A stretch of 64,000 nt of DNA from Streptomyces sp. H39-S7 (GTDB lineage: Bacteria > Actinomycetota > Actinomycetes > Streptomycetales > Streptomycetaceae), in NCBI RefSeq assembly GCF_027158205.1, contig NZ_JAPVLU010000011.1:124001-188000 (forward strand). The letters run 5' to 3'. The position numbers and the translations under genes were made by a program. The notes beneath the pieces are model-generated. The model did not search any database, had not been told where the DNA came from, and saw only the letters and a list, made by a program, of their open reading frames with translations. Shown here one piece after another: positions 8,624 through 17,174 of the stretch (the first letter of the stretch is position 1; every line of letters begins with the position of its first letter).

Positions 8624-9478
8624 TCAGCCGTCCACTTCATGGACCAGGGCGCGGGCCGCGGCGAAGAAGGGGGTGCCGACCATCTGGCCGTCCACGGCCG
8701 TGATGCCGTTTCCGCTCTGCTCGCCGGCGGCGACGATGGCCCGCGCGCGGGCGATCTCCTCGATGCTGGGGGCGAAGATTTCGTTGATGAGGGCCGCGCG
8801 TCGGGGGTGGACGGCGCCCTTGCCGTGGAAGCCGAGTTCCTTGGCCTTCTCCGCTTCGCAGCGCAGCGCGTCCACGTCGTTCAGGACGAAGGTTGGTGCG
8901 TCGATGGCGGGGATGCCGGCGGCGGTCGCGCTGTTGACCAGGGCGCAGCGGGCGTAGAGGAGGGATTGCCAGTTCAGGGCGCAGTGCAGGGTCGCGGCGT
9001 AGTCGGCTGAGCCGAAGACGACGCCGCCGAGTCGGTGTGCTTTTGTGATCGAGGGGAGTTTGTCGATGGCGCGGGGGGTTTCGATCAGTGCCCAGATGTC
9101 GGGGGTGTAGCCGTCGGTGTCCAGGACGCTGGCGACCAGTTCGATGTCTCTGGCTGATTCGGTTTTGGGGATGAGGATGAGGTCGGGCTTGTGCTGGTAT
9201 GCGGCCAGGGCGACCAGGTCCCGCGCTCCTTCCAAGGTCGTCGGTGCGTTGATGCGTACGCCCAGGGTGCACGGCGCGTCCGGCCGGTCGAAGAACTCGC
9301 GGGCCGCGATGCGGGCGGCCTGTTTGTCCGGCATGGCCACGGAGTCTTCGAGGTCGACCAGGGCCACTCCCGCGCCGGAGGTGTGTGCTGTGGGGAAGCG
9401 GCGTGGGCGCAGTGCGGGTGTGATGATCCAGGCGCGTCCGGGGCGGGCGGCGGTTGTGGGTTCCATGGTGGCGTTCAC
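8624..9478 (-). CDS. HpcH/HpaI-CitE family acyl lyase/aldolase
   Basis: 284 residues. GTG 9478 overlaps the ACP stop (GTGA); ATG 9466 is the alternative. The sequence has the CitE-like TIM-barrel landmarks: LVDLEDSVA near the start, TLGVRINAP (substrate Arg), ALIETPRAI (metal-binding Glu) and VVFGSADYAATL (metal-binding Asp). Family reactions are Mg-dependent cleavage or formation of (3S)-citryl-, malyl- or beta-methylmalyl-thioesters from glyoxylate or similar plus an acyl-CoA. Located between the ACP and the MaoC dehydratase; together they could build and dehydrate a hydroxyacyl thioester. Confidence 0.88.
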   Translation of the reverse strand: MNATMEPTTAARPGRAWIITPALRPRRFPTAHTSGAGVALVDLEDSVAMPDKQAARIAAREFFDRPDAPCTLGVRINAPTTLEGARDLVALAAYQHKPDLILIPKTESARDIELVASVLDTDGYTPDIWALIETPRAIDKLPSITKAHRLGGVVFGSADYAATLHCALNWQSLLYARCALVNSATAAGIPAIDAPTFVLNDVDALRCEAEKAKELGFHGKGAVHPRRAALINEIFAPSIEEIARARAIVAAGEQSGNGITAVDGQMVGTPFFAAARALVHEVDG

Positions 9479-9705
9479 CTTTCGTCGCGGGCGTTTTGGA
9501 TGAGGTGGTCGAGGTGTCGCAGGGTGGGGGCGCGCTTGATGTCGTCGTCGCTGATGTCGATGCTGAAGCGGTCGCGCAGCAGGAGGGACAGTTCGACTCT
9601 GGCGAGCGAGTCGAAGCCGGCATCGTCGAGGGTGGCGTCCAAGGTCAGCTGGTGGGCGGGCAGTTTGAGGTCGTGGAGCAGGATGTGGGCGAGGTCGCCG
9701 TTCAC
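9475..9705 (-). CDS. Acyl carrier protein
   Basis: 76 residues, GTG 9705 overlapping the ketoacyl-synthase stop (GTGA). An acidic four-helix carrier domain with the phosphopantetheine attachment motif AGFDSLARVEL (Ser in DSL) and a C-terminal helix TLRHLDHLIQ. It lies directly between the KAS III-like gene and the CitE-like lyase, so it probably carries the product of the synthase. Stand-alone size and position argue for a dedicated pathway carrier rather than the housekeeping fatty acid ACP. Confidence 0.9.
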   Translation of the reverse strand: MNGDLAHILLHDLKLPAHQLTLDATLDDAGFDSLARVELSLLLRDRFSIDISDDDIKRAPTLRHLDHLIQNARDER

Positions 9706-10715
9706 GGTGTCTCCGTCGGTCGTGGGTCGGAGCTCATTTCGGGCCAGGTGAGGGTGGTGGCGCCCCAGGTCAGTCCGGCGCCGAAGGCGGTCAGCAGGAC
9801 GCGGTGGCCGGCTTTGAGGCGGCCGTCGGCGGCGGCCTGCGCCAGGAGGAGGGGGATGGAGGCGGCGCCGGTGTTGCCGACGGAGTCGATGTTGTGCAGC
9901 TGCCGGGTATCGGGGACAGCGAGCTGGCGGGCGACGAAGGAGGTGATCCGTGCGTTCGCCTGGTGCGGCACCAGTCGGTCGACGTCGTCCATACGCCAAC
10001 TCGCTGCCGCAACGGCCTGGGTGGCCACGAAGGTCATGCGGTCCACTGCGTGGCGGAAGACCTCCGAGCCCTCCAGGCGCAGATCACCGGGTTGTGCGGC
10101 GCGGATCAGGTCGGCGTGCGTGCCGTCGCTGCCCAGCACCACTGGGCCAAGCGAACCGTCCTCGGATGCCTCGCCGCGGCGCAGGATCACGGCTCCGGCG
10201 CCGTCGCCGAACAGCGGCACGGTGGTGCGGTCGTTCGGGGCGGGGAGGGTCGAGAGTCGGTCGGCACCGATGACAAGGACCGTGTCCGCGGCCCGCGACG
10301 TGATGAGGCCGGCCGCCGTTGCCAGGGCGTAGAGGAAGCCGGTGCAGCCCGCAGCGAGGTCGAACGCCGGGACCCCGGTCAGCCCCAGGCGCGTTGCCAC
10401 AGCGGGTGCCGTGGCGGGGCAGCACCGATCCGGCGTCGTTGTCGCCAGCACCACCGCATGGACTGGGCCGGGTCCGTAGCCCGCCAACGCCTTCGCCGCC
10501 GCCCGCACTGCCAGGTCCTGCGTGGACAGGTCGGGGCCGGCAATGTGTCGCTGGGCGATGCCAGTGCGGGCGTGAATCCATTCGTCCGTCGTGTCCAGAT
10601 GGGCGCAGAGCTCCGCGTTGGAGACAGCGGTGGGCGGTAGCGCCGCGCCGATGCCGCACATGACCGCCGCGTTGCCGCCCGCTTCCCCGACGGCAGGGGT
10701 TTCCTTGGTCAACAT
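9702..10715 (-). CDS. fabH: Beta-ketoacyl-ACP synthase III (FabH-like)
   Basis: 337 residues, ATG 10715 overlapping the end of the aldolase gene by 7 nt. The thiolase-fold catalytic triad is complete: Cys in [11 protein letters not shown], His in PHQANARI and Asn in [13 protein letters not shown]. The family motif TGIAQRH and the closing GFGAG-like loop ([11 protein letters not shown]) are present. Family members condense an acyl-CoA with malonyl-ACP to start chains or transfer acyl groups. Position next to a dedicated ACP and downstream of an acetyl-CoA-forming aldehyde dehydrogenase suggests it loads or extends an unusual starter. The starter is not predictable from sequence alone. Confidence 0.92.
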   Translation of the reverse strand: MLTKETPAVGEAGGNAAVMCGIGAALPPTAVSNAELCAHLDTTDEWIHARTGIAQRHIAGPDLSTQDLAVRAAAKALAGYGPGPVHAVVLATTTPDRCCPATAPAVATRLGLTGVPAFDLAAGCTGFLYALATAAGLITSRAADTVLVIGADRLSTLPAPNDRTTVPLFGDGAGAVILRRGEASEDGSLGPVVLGSDGTHADLIRAAQPGDLRLEGSEVFRHAVDRMTFVATQAVAAASWRMDDVDRLVPHQANARITSFVARQLAVPDTRQLHNIDSVGNTGAASIPLLLAQAAADGRLKAGHRVLLTAFGAGLTWGATTLTWPEMSSDPRPTETP

Positions 10716-11761
10716 GCCGCCTCCTGCTTCAGCTGGCGGGCGATGTCGCCGATCAGGTCCTCTTGGCCTGCGACGACGTGCCGGCGGCCGAGTGCGAAGA
10801 ACAGGTCGACGGGGTCGACGCCCTCGTGATGGGCTGCGTCCAGGACGGGCTTTTTGAAGCCGGAGAACACGCCCGCCAGGCCGCTGACGAGGCTGACGGA
10901 GTCGATGACCTGGGGGGCCTGCATCAGCTGCGCCTCGGCGATGTCCGCCGCGTTCAGCAGGGCACGCAGGTTGATGTCGGTGCGATGGCCCATGCGTTCC
11001 AGCACGGCCACGAGGACTTCCAACTGGGTGTTCCCGGCCCCGGCGCCGAAGCCCCGCGCGGTGGCGTCGATGATCGAGGCCCCGGCTTGGATCGCGGCGA
11101 TCGAATTCGCGACGGCCAGGCCGAGGTTGTTGTGCCCGTGGAAGATCACTGGTACGTCGACCGCCGCACAGATGGCGGTGATGCGTGTCGTGACGTCGGT
11201 GGGGAGGTAGTGGCCGGCGGAGTCGAAGACACCGACAGCCTGCGCGCCGAATGTTGCCAGCAGGCCGCACTGTTCTGCCAGCTGGTCGGGGCTGGCCATG
11301 TGGCTCATGAGCAGCACGCCGTGTGCTTCGGCTCCGAGGTCGCGGGCGAGGCCGAGGTGGCGTTCGGTCACGTCGGCCTCGGTGCAGTGTGCGGCGATGC
11401 GCACCACGTCAGCCCCCAGCGCGACCGCATGGCGTACGTCGTCGGCTGTGCCCCAGCCCGGGGCCATGAAGACGCCCATGCGGGAGTGGGTGAGGGCCGT
11501 GCGCACGACCGTCAGCATCTCGGTGTCGCTCAGAAGGGCCTGGCCGATCTGCAAGGAGGAGGCGCCCAGTCCGTTGCCGTGGCCGACCTCCACCACCGGC
11601 ACCCCCGCTGCGTTGGCAGCCGCGGCGTAGGTGCGTAACTGTCTGGCGTCGAGCTGGTGGCGCACCGCGTGGTGGCCGTCGCGAAGGGTGGGGTCGTGGA
11701 TCAGCACGGGGGTCGGCTGTGGTTTCGTGCCGTCGTCCGTGATGTCCGTGGGTTGGTTCAT
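10709..11761 (-). CDS. mhpE: 4-hydroxy-2-oxovalerate aldolase
   Basis: 350 residues. ATG 11761 has AAGGA upstream; an ATG at 11779 would overlap the previous gene. DmpG/MhpE-type TIM barrel of the HMGL-like superfamily: [18 protein letters not shown] near the N-terminus (metal Asp and Arg in TLRDG), EVGHGNGLG, metal-binding [13 protein letters not shown], and [17 protein letters not shown]-terminal helical domain makes contact with the aldehyde dehydrogenase in the known bifunctional complex. Reaction: reversible 4-hydroxy-2-oxopentanoate to pyruvate plus acetaldehyde. It directly follows its partner dehydrogenase (10-nt gap), as expected for a substrate-channelling pair. Confidence 0.95.
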   Translation of the reverse strand: MNQPTDITDDGTKPQPTPVLIHDPTLRDGHHAVRHQLDARQLRTYAAAANAAGVPVVEVGHGNGLGASSLQIGQALLSDTEMLTVVRTALTHSRMGVFMAPGWGTADDVRHAVALGADVVRIAAHCTEADVTERHLGLARDLGAEAHGVLLMSHMASPDQLAEQCGLLATFGAQAVGVFDSAGHYLPTDVTTRITAICAAVDVPVIFHGHNNLGLAVANSIAAIQAGASIIDATARGFGAGAGNTQLEVLVAVLERMGHRTDINLRALLNAADIAEAQLMQAPQVIDSVSLVSGLAGVFSGFKKPVLDAAHHEGVDPVDLFFALGRRHVVAGQEDLIGDIARQLKQEAAC

Positions 11762-11771
11762 GAAGGATTCC

Positions 11772-12656
11772 TTAGGCATGGTTGGCGGTCTGTGAGGGCA
11801 GGGCGGCGGCGTATTGCTCCGCCACCTGCACGGCGGCGCCGTTGATGAGGTCGAGGTTTCCCGCGTAGCGGGGAAGGCGGCCGCCCTCGGCGGTGACCTC
11901 CAGTGCGACGCGGACCTGGCGGTCGTCTACCGCGACGGACGACACGACGAATCCGGCTGCGTATGCGCGCACCTGGGCGGCAACCGCCGCGACCGCCGCG
12001 TGGAGGGGACCCGGGGGGCCTGTGGGGCCCAGTGCGGTCACAACGACCCGGAAGGGTGGTTCCGGCTTGGCGGGGCTGAGGTTGACCATCACCTTCACCT
12101 GCGGCGCACCGGTGAACTGGTGGATGGCGTCCTGGGTCGTGGCGATGTACTGGTCGAGGTTGAGGCGGGTTGCCCGGCCGGCGCTCGCGCTCGCTGCGGT
12201 GGAGACGACCTCGATGTACGTCGGCTGCATGTACTGGGCGAGAGCGTGCAGCACCGGGATCGCCGCTTGGCCGCCGCAACTGACGAGGTTGGTATGCCGG
12301 TGGGCCAACACCTGATCGCCGTTGATGGTGGGCACGATCGCCGTGCCCAGGCCGGCAGGGGTGAGGTCGATGACCGTCGTCCCGGTCTCACGCAGGCGGC
12401 ACCAGTGCGTGGGGTGGCAGTCGGCGTTCGAGGCGTCGAAGACGACGTCGACGGGCCCGAAGCCGATGAGGGATTCAAGACCGCCAGCACCTGTGGCGCA
12501 TCCCAGCTCCGCTGCCCGGCGCAGGCCCAAGCTCTGTTGGTCGCGGCCCACTACCAGTGCCAGGTCTAGGGAACCAGAGCGGTGAATCTTCTCGGCCAGG
12601 TCGATTCCGATCAGGCCGGCCCCCAGTACCGCGCACGTTGTTCTTCCGCCGGTCAT
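11772..12656 (-). CDS. mhpF: Acetaldehyde dehydrogenase, acylating
   Basis: 294 residues, ATG 12656 with AAGGAG 6 nt upstream. Rossmann NAD site [16 protein letters not shown], the catalytic Cys in [11 protein letters not shown], and [20 protein letters not shown] typical of DmpF/MhpF. It oxidises acetaldehyde with CoA and NAD+ to acetyl-CoA, channelled from the partner aldolase encoded just downstream. In the reverse direction the pair could turn an acyl-CoA into a hydroxy-oxo acid. Together with hydratase and aldolase this forms the classical lower meta-cleavage trio, but no ring-cleavage dioxygenase or ring hydroxylase is present in the window. Confidence 0.95.
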   Translation of the reverse strand: MTGGRTTCAVLGAGLIGIDLAEKIHRSGSLDLALVVGRDQQSLGLRRAAELGCATGAGGLESLIGFGPVDVVFDASNADCHPTHWCRLRETGTTVIDLTPAGLGTAIVPTINGDQVLAHRHTNLVSCGGQAAIPVLHALAQYMQPTYIEVVSTAASASAGRATRLNLDQYIATTQDAIHQFTGAPQVKVMVNLSPAKPEPPFRVVVTALGPTGPPGPLHAAVAAVAAQVRAYAAGFVVSSVAVDDRQVRVALEVTAEGGRLPRYAGNLDLINGAAVQVAEQYAAALPSQTANHA

Positions 12657-12732
12657 CGCTGTCTCCTTCATCGTTGAGGTGCCTGCGCACCGGTCGGCAC
12701 GTCGCGGTGCGTTCGAGCCGGATATCAGCAGG

Positions 12733-13527
12733 TCAGGTGGTCCTGAGCGCAACTGGAGGCAGGTGGGGCGCGGTCACCTGCACCGTGGTGTTCTGCTCAA
12801 GAGGGAGGCTGGCGTGGACTGCGCCGGCCAGCACGAGATCACCGGCCCGAAGCCCGTAGTGGGACACGGCGGCCAGTCGGCTCGCCAGCCACAGCAGCGG
12901 CCGGAAGGGGTCGCCGAGGACCGCCCGTCCCTCACCCGCAGCCACGGCCCTGCCGTCCACGCTGACGACCAGCTGCTCGGCAGCCAGGTCCCATGCCGGA
13001 TCGAGAGGGACCATCGTCCCCGTGACGACACGGGCGCAGGAGGCGTTGTCCGCGATGCTGTCGGCGAGGGAGATCCGCCAGCTGGTGAAGCGGGTGTCGA
13101 TCACTTCGATGGCGAGGAACACCTCCGCGACTGCGGCTTTCGCTTCTTCCAAGGTGGGGTCCGGGCCCTGCAGGTCTTGACCCAGCCGGAAGGCGATCTC
13201 TGCCTCCACCCGCGGCTGCATCAGCTCCCCTCGCACGAGGGCGCTGCCACTGGGCAGGACCATCTCGGCCAGCAGGACACCGGAGTCGGGCTCGGTGACG
13301 CCCATCTGCTCCTGCATCGCTTGCGAGGTGACTCCCACCTTGTGGCCGACGACCCGTGCTCCGTCAGCCACCCGCATGGCGATAGCGGCCGCTTGGATGC
13401 GGTAGGCGTCCTCAAGGGTCAGCCCGCAGGGTTGGGCGGTCAGTGAAGCTGTCGGAACGCGGGAGCGTTCCGCAGCCAGGAGAGTGGCCGCGACCCGCAC
13501 GATCCGCTGATGTTCTTGCTCCTTCAT
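12733..13527 (-). CDS. mhpD: 2-keto-4-pentenoate hydratase family protein
   Basis: 264 residues, ATG 13527. FAH-superfamily hydratase fold with family motifs: EDAYRIQAAAIAMRVADGARVVG (split here from a longer stretch), GHKVGVTS, the metal-ligand region QPRVEAEIAF, and the later GDPFRPLLWLASRLA. Reaction in the family: hydration of 2-hydroxypenta-2,4-dienoate to 4-hydroxy-2-oxopentanoate, or decarboxylation of 4-oxalocrotonate in close relatives. First gene of the eight-gene leftward operon; the 237-bp gap to the divergent regulator should contain its promoter. A 76-nt gap follows before the dehydrogenase gene. Confidence 0.92.
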   Translation of the reverse strand: MKEQEHQRIVRVAATLLAAERSRVPTASLTAQPCGLTLEDAYRIQAAAIAMRVADGARVVGHKVGVTSQAMQEQMGVTEPDSGVLLAEMVLPSGSALVRGELMQPRVEAEIAFRLGQDLQGPDPTLEEAKAAVAEVFLAIEVIDTRFTSWRISLADSIADNASCARVVTGTMVPLDPAWDLAAEQLVVSVDGRAVAAGEGRAVLGDPFRPLLWLASRLAAVSHYGLRAGDLVLAGAVHASLPLEQNTTVQVTAPHLPPVALRTT

Positions 13528-13764
13528 GGGCCCTCCGTGAGTTGCGACCCGGCCTGTTCAGTGGCCGGGTGCGGCATCTGGCGTCCGCGCGGGAGCAGGC
13601 GCGCCGCGGCATCGCGGCAGCTGGTGTCGGACTACCTTGGCCGCCCGCAAGCCGATCGCATTGCGGCCGCTGTTGCCTGGGGAACAGTCAACCCAGCACG
13701 CGGCCACAGCGGTACGGTGGCGGGTGGGCCAGGCTGTATCTCGCGTATACACAGGCAGGTGCTC

Positions 13765-15135
13765 ATGACCACGCGCACGCCCAACCATCAGCTCCGCGAA
13801 CTCGTCGCCGAATCCGGCCTGACGTACGAATCCCTGGCCAAGGCTGTGCGCGCGGTGGCCGCGGAGTGCGGTGCGGTCCTGCAGACCAACCGGTCCGCCA
13901 TCGAGCACTGGATCGCCGGCGCCAAGCCCCGAGGGGACACCGGCCGGTACCTGGCCGTCGCTCTGTCCAGGCGCTTAGGGCGCCTCTTAACCCCTGTGGA
14001 TGTGGGTCTGCCTGCGGGTGAGGCGGATCATGACACCATCGGTCTCAGCGTCGGCGCCGACCCGCTGGACTCCCTGCTGCCCCTGTGGAGGCATGAGTTG
14101 GACCGTCGACACTTCCTGACGAGCTCCGCTTACTCCGCGGCCGCGGCCGCCCTGCCCCTGTCGCACCTTCAGGAGATCGCCGCCCGCACCGCCGCCGCAG
14201 CCCGCACCGGGCACAGCGTCGGCATGGCCGAGGTCGCCGCGGTCCGCGACATGATCGCCGCGTTCTCCGAAATCGACGAACGCCACGGTGGGCACCACGG
14301 CCGCAGCGCGCTGGTCACCTACCTCCGCGACGATGTCGCCCCCTTGTGCCGGGCCCGCTTCCGCGCTGAGCAAGCTCGCCAGCAGATGCTGTCAGCGGCC
14401 AGTCGCGGTGTGCACCTGCTGGGTTGGAAGAGCTACGACGCCGGCCAGCAAGGGCTCGCGCAGCGGTATTACCTGCAGTCCTTCCAGCTCGCCACCGAGT
14501 CCGGCATCACCGGCCATGACGGGTTCGTGATGCGCACCATGGCCATGCAGGGCCTGAAACTTCACCGCCCCGAGCACTGCCTCAGCCTCGCCTCCACCGG
14601 GCTGGACCGGGCCAAGGGGCGTGTCGACGCGCAGACCGAGGCCCTGTTCCGCGTCGTTCATGCCCACACCCTGGCCAAAACCGGGAAGCGACGCGCGGCC
14701 CTCGCCGAAGCCGAACAGGCCCGCCTGCTGCTGACGACCGCGCCCGGCGACGACGTGCCCTTCTGGGCCCTGGCCTGGGGACCCCCGGCCGCCTCGGTGT
14801 ACTCCCGCACCGCGAAGGTCCACGAAACCCTCGGCGACCACCAGGCCGCCGCCCGGCAATACGCCCTCGCCGCCACCTCCCGCCCCACCGCCTACGCCCG
14901 TATCGTCGCGCTGGACCTGGTGGCCGGAGCCGAGATGCACCTCAAACGCGGCAATGTCGAACAGGCCTGCACCACCTGGCACCAAGCCCTGGACCACCTG
15001 GACGGCGTACGGTCGGCACGCACGCACAAGGCTATTGGTCGCATGCGCACCGACCTCGCACGATTCCGCGCCCGCGGCCTACGGTGCGCCACCGAGCTCG
15101 ACGAACGCGCCCGCGACCTCCTCACCAGACCCTGA
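13765..15135 (+). CDS. HTH/TPR transcriptional regulator with two TTA codons
   Basis: 456 residues, ATG 13765 (AGGCAGG upstream). The N-terminus (residues ~8-70) is a degenerate XRE-like helix-turn-helix seen in many Streptomyces regulators, followed by RHFLTSSAYSAAAAALPLS and a long array of TPR-like helices (SRGVHLLGWKSYDAGQQGLA, QRYYLQSFQLATESG and later repeats). It is divergent from the eight-gene acyl-assembly operon and so is its most likely regulator. Codons 71 (13975) and 75 (13987) are TTA, read only by the bldA leucyl-tRNA in Streptomyces. Expression is therefore predicted to depend on development. Signal unknown. Confidence 0.85.
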   Translation: MTTRTPNHQLRELVAESGLTYESLAKAVRAVAAECGAVLQTNRSAIEHWIAGAKPRGDTGRYLAVALSRRLGRLLTPVDVGLPAGEADHDTIGLSVGADPLDSLLPLWRHELDRRHFLTSSAYSAAAAALPLSHLQEIAARTAAAARTGHSVGMAEVAAVRDMIAAFSEIDERHGGHHGRSALVTYLRDDVAPLCRARFRAEQARQQMLSAASRGVHLLGWKSYDAGQQGLAQRYYLQSFQLATESGITGHDGFVMRTMAMQGLKLHRPEHCLSLASTGLDRAKGRVDAQTEALFRVVHAHTLAKTGKRRAALAEAEQARLLLTTAPGDDVPFWALAWGPPAASVYSRTAKVHETLGDHQAAARQYALAATSRPTAYARIVALDLVAGAEMHLKRGNVEQACTTWHQALDHLDGVRSARTHKAIGRMRTDLARFRARGLRCATELDERARDLLTRP

Positions 15136-15171
15136 CACCGCTCCCTCATCGTGTTCTAGCACTGGGCGAGG

Positions 15172-15498
15172 TCAGGCCTCGTGCCGCCCCGGCATCTCCA
15201 GGAAGCGCCGCACCACCGGCTCCAGGTAGTCCACGTGCGGGCCCTCGAGGTCCCTAAGCTCACCGGGGGTACCCACCAGTGCGATCTGATCCAACTCCGG
15301 GTTCCTTCCTTGATCCACATCAGCGGCCGTCGCCGCCGAGAAACGCTCGAGCAGCACAACCTCCGCCTGACGCGGGGCGAGATAGACCAGCCCCACACTC
15401 TGATGCGCGCCGCGGGTCACAGCCAGCAAGTGCAGATCCTCGGAGCGGACGTCGAGACCCGTCTCCTCCAGTAGTTCGCGTGCGGCATGGCGCCGCAC
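15172..15498 (-). pseudogene. NUDIX hydrolase, N-terminally truncated
   Basis: The frame contains the second half of a Nudix box, RRHAARELLEETGLD, then normal downstream strands (LHLLAVTRGAHQSVGLVYLA). The Gly and first Glu of the box and the N-terminal strands are missing: upstream the frame hits a stop within 40 nt and the sequence becomes part of another gene on the other strand. Nudix enzymes hydrolyse nucleoside diphosphates linked to another group; this copy should be inactive. The junction is near 15500. Confidence 0.7.
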
Positions 15499-15896
15499 CG
15501 CGGCCCGACCCGGTCGCCGTCGCCGCCTGGTTCAAAGACTCCCGCCATCGCACGGGCCTGAAGTCCTTGGACGGGGACCTGGCCAGCTACACCTCCGGCA
15601 CCGCGACCTCGGACGCCGGCACCATCCGGAGCGCCTGCAACAACCTCGCCCACGACGTCCGCATCCTCAAGACCTTCGAGCCCATCCCCGACGTCCCGGC
15701 CCAGGCGTCGTGGTCCTTGGCCCTCGCGGACCTGGAGCAGGGCGCAGCCGACTGCAGCACCGGCTCCCTCAACGGGGACACCGCACAGGCCGCCAAGGCC
15801 AAGGCAGAGATCAGCAAGGGCGACCGCGAGTACGGTGCGGTCGTCGACCGACTCGGCGTCATCCTGGGCCAGAAGCCCACCAGCTCACCCACATGA
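15499..15896 (+). pseudogene. C-terminal remnant of a secreted/lipoprotein-like protein
   Basis: From about 15510 the plus frame reads AVAAWFKDSRHRTGLKSL, then HDVRILKTFEPIPDVPAQ and DRLGVILGQKPTSSPT to a stop at 15896. Composition and helical pattern resemble the tails of Streptomyces secreted small proteins. The N-terminal part, including any signal peptide, is absent; upstream codons in this frame are antisense to the Nudix remnant. Function unknown. Confidence 0.5.
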
Positions 15897-16106
15897 CGGC
15901 CGGCTTCGCCGCGGCGCCAGCCGCAACACACCGTCCACACCGATCACGAAGGTGAACGGCTCGGCCAGCTCCACCGCCGATTGCTCCACGATCCAGCCAC
16001 CGAAGTCGGCCCCCGGGCCAATCCGGCGCCCGCCGTCACCCGGCCGGACCGCTGCCTTCAGCTCGTCCGGTCCGACATAGCGATAACTCCTCCCCCGCCC
16101 ACTCAT
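15885..16106 (-). pseudogene. N-terminal part of a small Streptomyces protein, truncated
   Basis: ATG 16106, 73 residues: SYRYVGPDELKAAVRPG, then ELAEPFTFVIGVDGVLRLAP and an abrupt stop after a few more residues. I recall a recurrent streptomycete protein beginning this way that continues with a Cys-containing second half; here that half is missing, so the gene appears cut at about 15910, next to the neighbouring remnant. Function unknown. Confidence 0.45.
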
Positions 16107-16239
16107 GTCGGCCGCCCCAGAGCACCTCCGACACACGCCATGCCCGGAGTCGGCCCACTGCACCATGCGGTGCGCGCGCCCAACGCGGTAGGGCGCGAAT
16201 GACGGCGTCCAGGTCCAGTGGCGACCCCTGTCTCCCCGC

Positions 16240-17103
16240 TCAGCCGTCCGAACGGGTCTCCGTCACTTCGCGGGCCGCGGCGAGGGCTCGCTGCCTGACT
16301 TCGCCGAACAACTGGATCCTGGTGGCGGCCAGGACGTCGTCCCTGTCGATGGTCCGCCCGCCTCCCGTGCGGGTGGACTGAGCCAGGACGGACTCCGGCA
16401 CCGACGGCCGCGTGTCAACCGGTTTGCCCGGCGTCATCAGGGGGATGGTGCCGAACCGTTTGATCCCGCGCTCCCGGACGACCACGGCCGCGTCCCGGGC
16501 GAGGTCCGTCAGGAACACGCTCGCGAGCCCGTCCAAATCGCGGACCATCGCCGGGACAGCTGCCGTACCCCGGTTGCGCAGGAGCTTCCTGATCCCGGCC
16601 TCGAACCTGTGGGCGCCCACCACGGCACTCGGCTTGCGTGACCTGCTGCGCTTGGGAGCGGGTACGACGACACCCTCGGCGTCGTACATGACGCCGGTCA
16701 GCCCCTTGAACGTAGGACTGTGGTGGTACCACCTGCCTCCGACCTCCAGCTCGACGTCCCGGTCGATGGCTGTCAGGAGGTCCTTGGGAAGCAGCTTCTT
16801 TCGCGCTTCCTCCTCCGCCGCTCGCAGCGCGCCGTCAATGATGTCCGTCAGTACTGTCCGCGTCACCGACGCGGCGGCCCGAGCTGCCGACCGCGAGACG
16901 TGCAGCGGGGTGACGTCCCTGAACACCGCCTTGACGAGGGAAGGTTTGAACGAGGCAACATCCATGTCCGCGGCGGACGCGGAACCGGTGCGCTCGCGAC
17001 GTATGGGACGTGCGGGCTGTGCGGGCATCGGAAAGGACGCTCCCTGCTGTCGGTATGCACCAGCGGCCCGCTTCGCCCCACGGGCCCCGCTCTCTTGCGC
17101 CAT
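16240..17103 (-). CDS. Protein with two histone-fold-like segments
   Basis: 287 residues from ATG 17103 (GGAGG immediately upstream, tight spacing); ATG 17028 or 16965 are alternatives that keep both domains. Segment one (from MDVASFKPSLVKAVFRDV to PKDLLTAIDRDVELEVGG) reads as short helix, long helix, loop with a basic run (EEEARKKLLPKDL) and short helix, as in eukaryotic H2A or archaeal histones. A basic linker (KRSRSRKPS) follows. Segment two repeats the pattern: FEAGIRKLLRNR, a long helix LDGLASVFLTDLARDAAVVV, an inserted loop, and TIDRDDVLAATRIQLFGEV. No other domain and no signal peptide. If correct this is a bacterial histone doublet, probably DNA- or protein-binding. It lies 71 nt downstream of an esterase gene on the same strand. 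The fold call is by eye. Confidence 0.6.
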   Translation of the reverse strand: MAQESGARGAKRAAGAYRQQGASFPMPAQPARPIRRERTGSASAADMDVASFKPSLVKAVFRDVTPLHVSRSAARAAASVTRTVLTDIIDGALRAAEEEARKKLLPKDLLTAIDRDVELEVGGRWYHHSPTFKGLTGVMYDAEGVVVPAPKRSRSRKPSAVVGAHRFEAGIRKLLRNRGTAAVPAMVRDLDGLASVFLTDLARDAAVVVRERGIKRFGTIPLMTPGKPVDTRPSVPESVLAQSTRTGGGRTIDRDDVLAATRIQLFGEVRQRALAAAREVTETRSDG

Positions 17104-17174
17104 CCTCCGTCGATGTCGCGCTTGATCAAACCTCTCACGGGCGCCGTTCCGATGGCCGGCCGGTGTGCGGATGG

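Noticed and set aside
12733..13527. Evidence for an aromatic catabolic cluster
   Set aside because: No ring-cleaving dioxygenase, ring hydroxylase or transporter accompanies the lower-pathway trio, so a catabolic reading is not supported.
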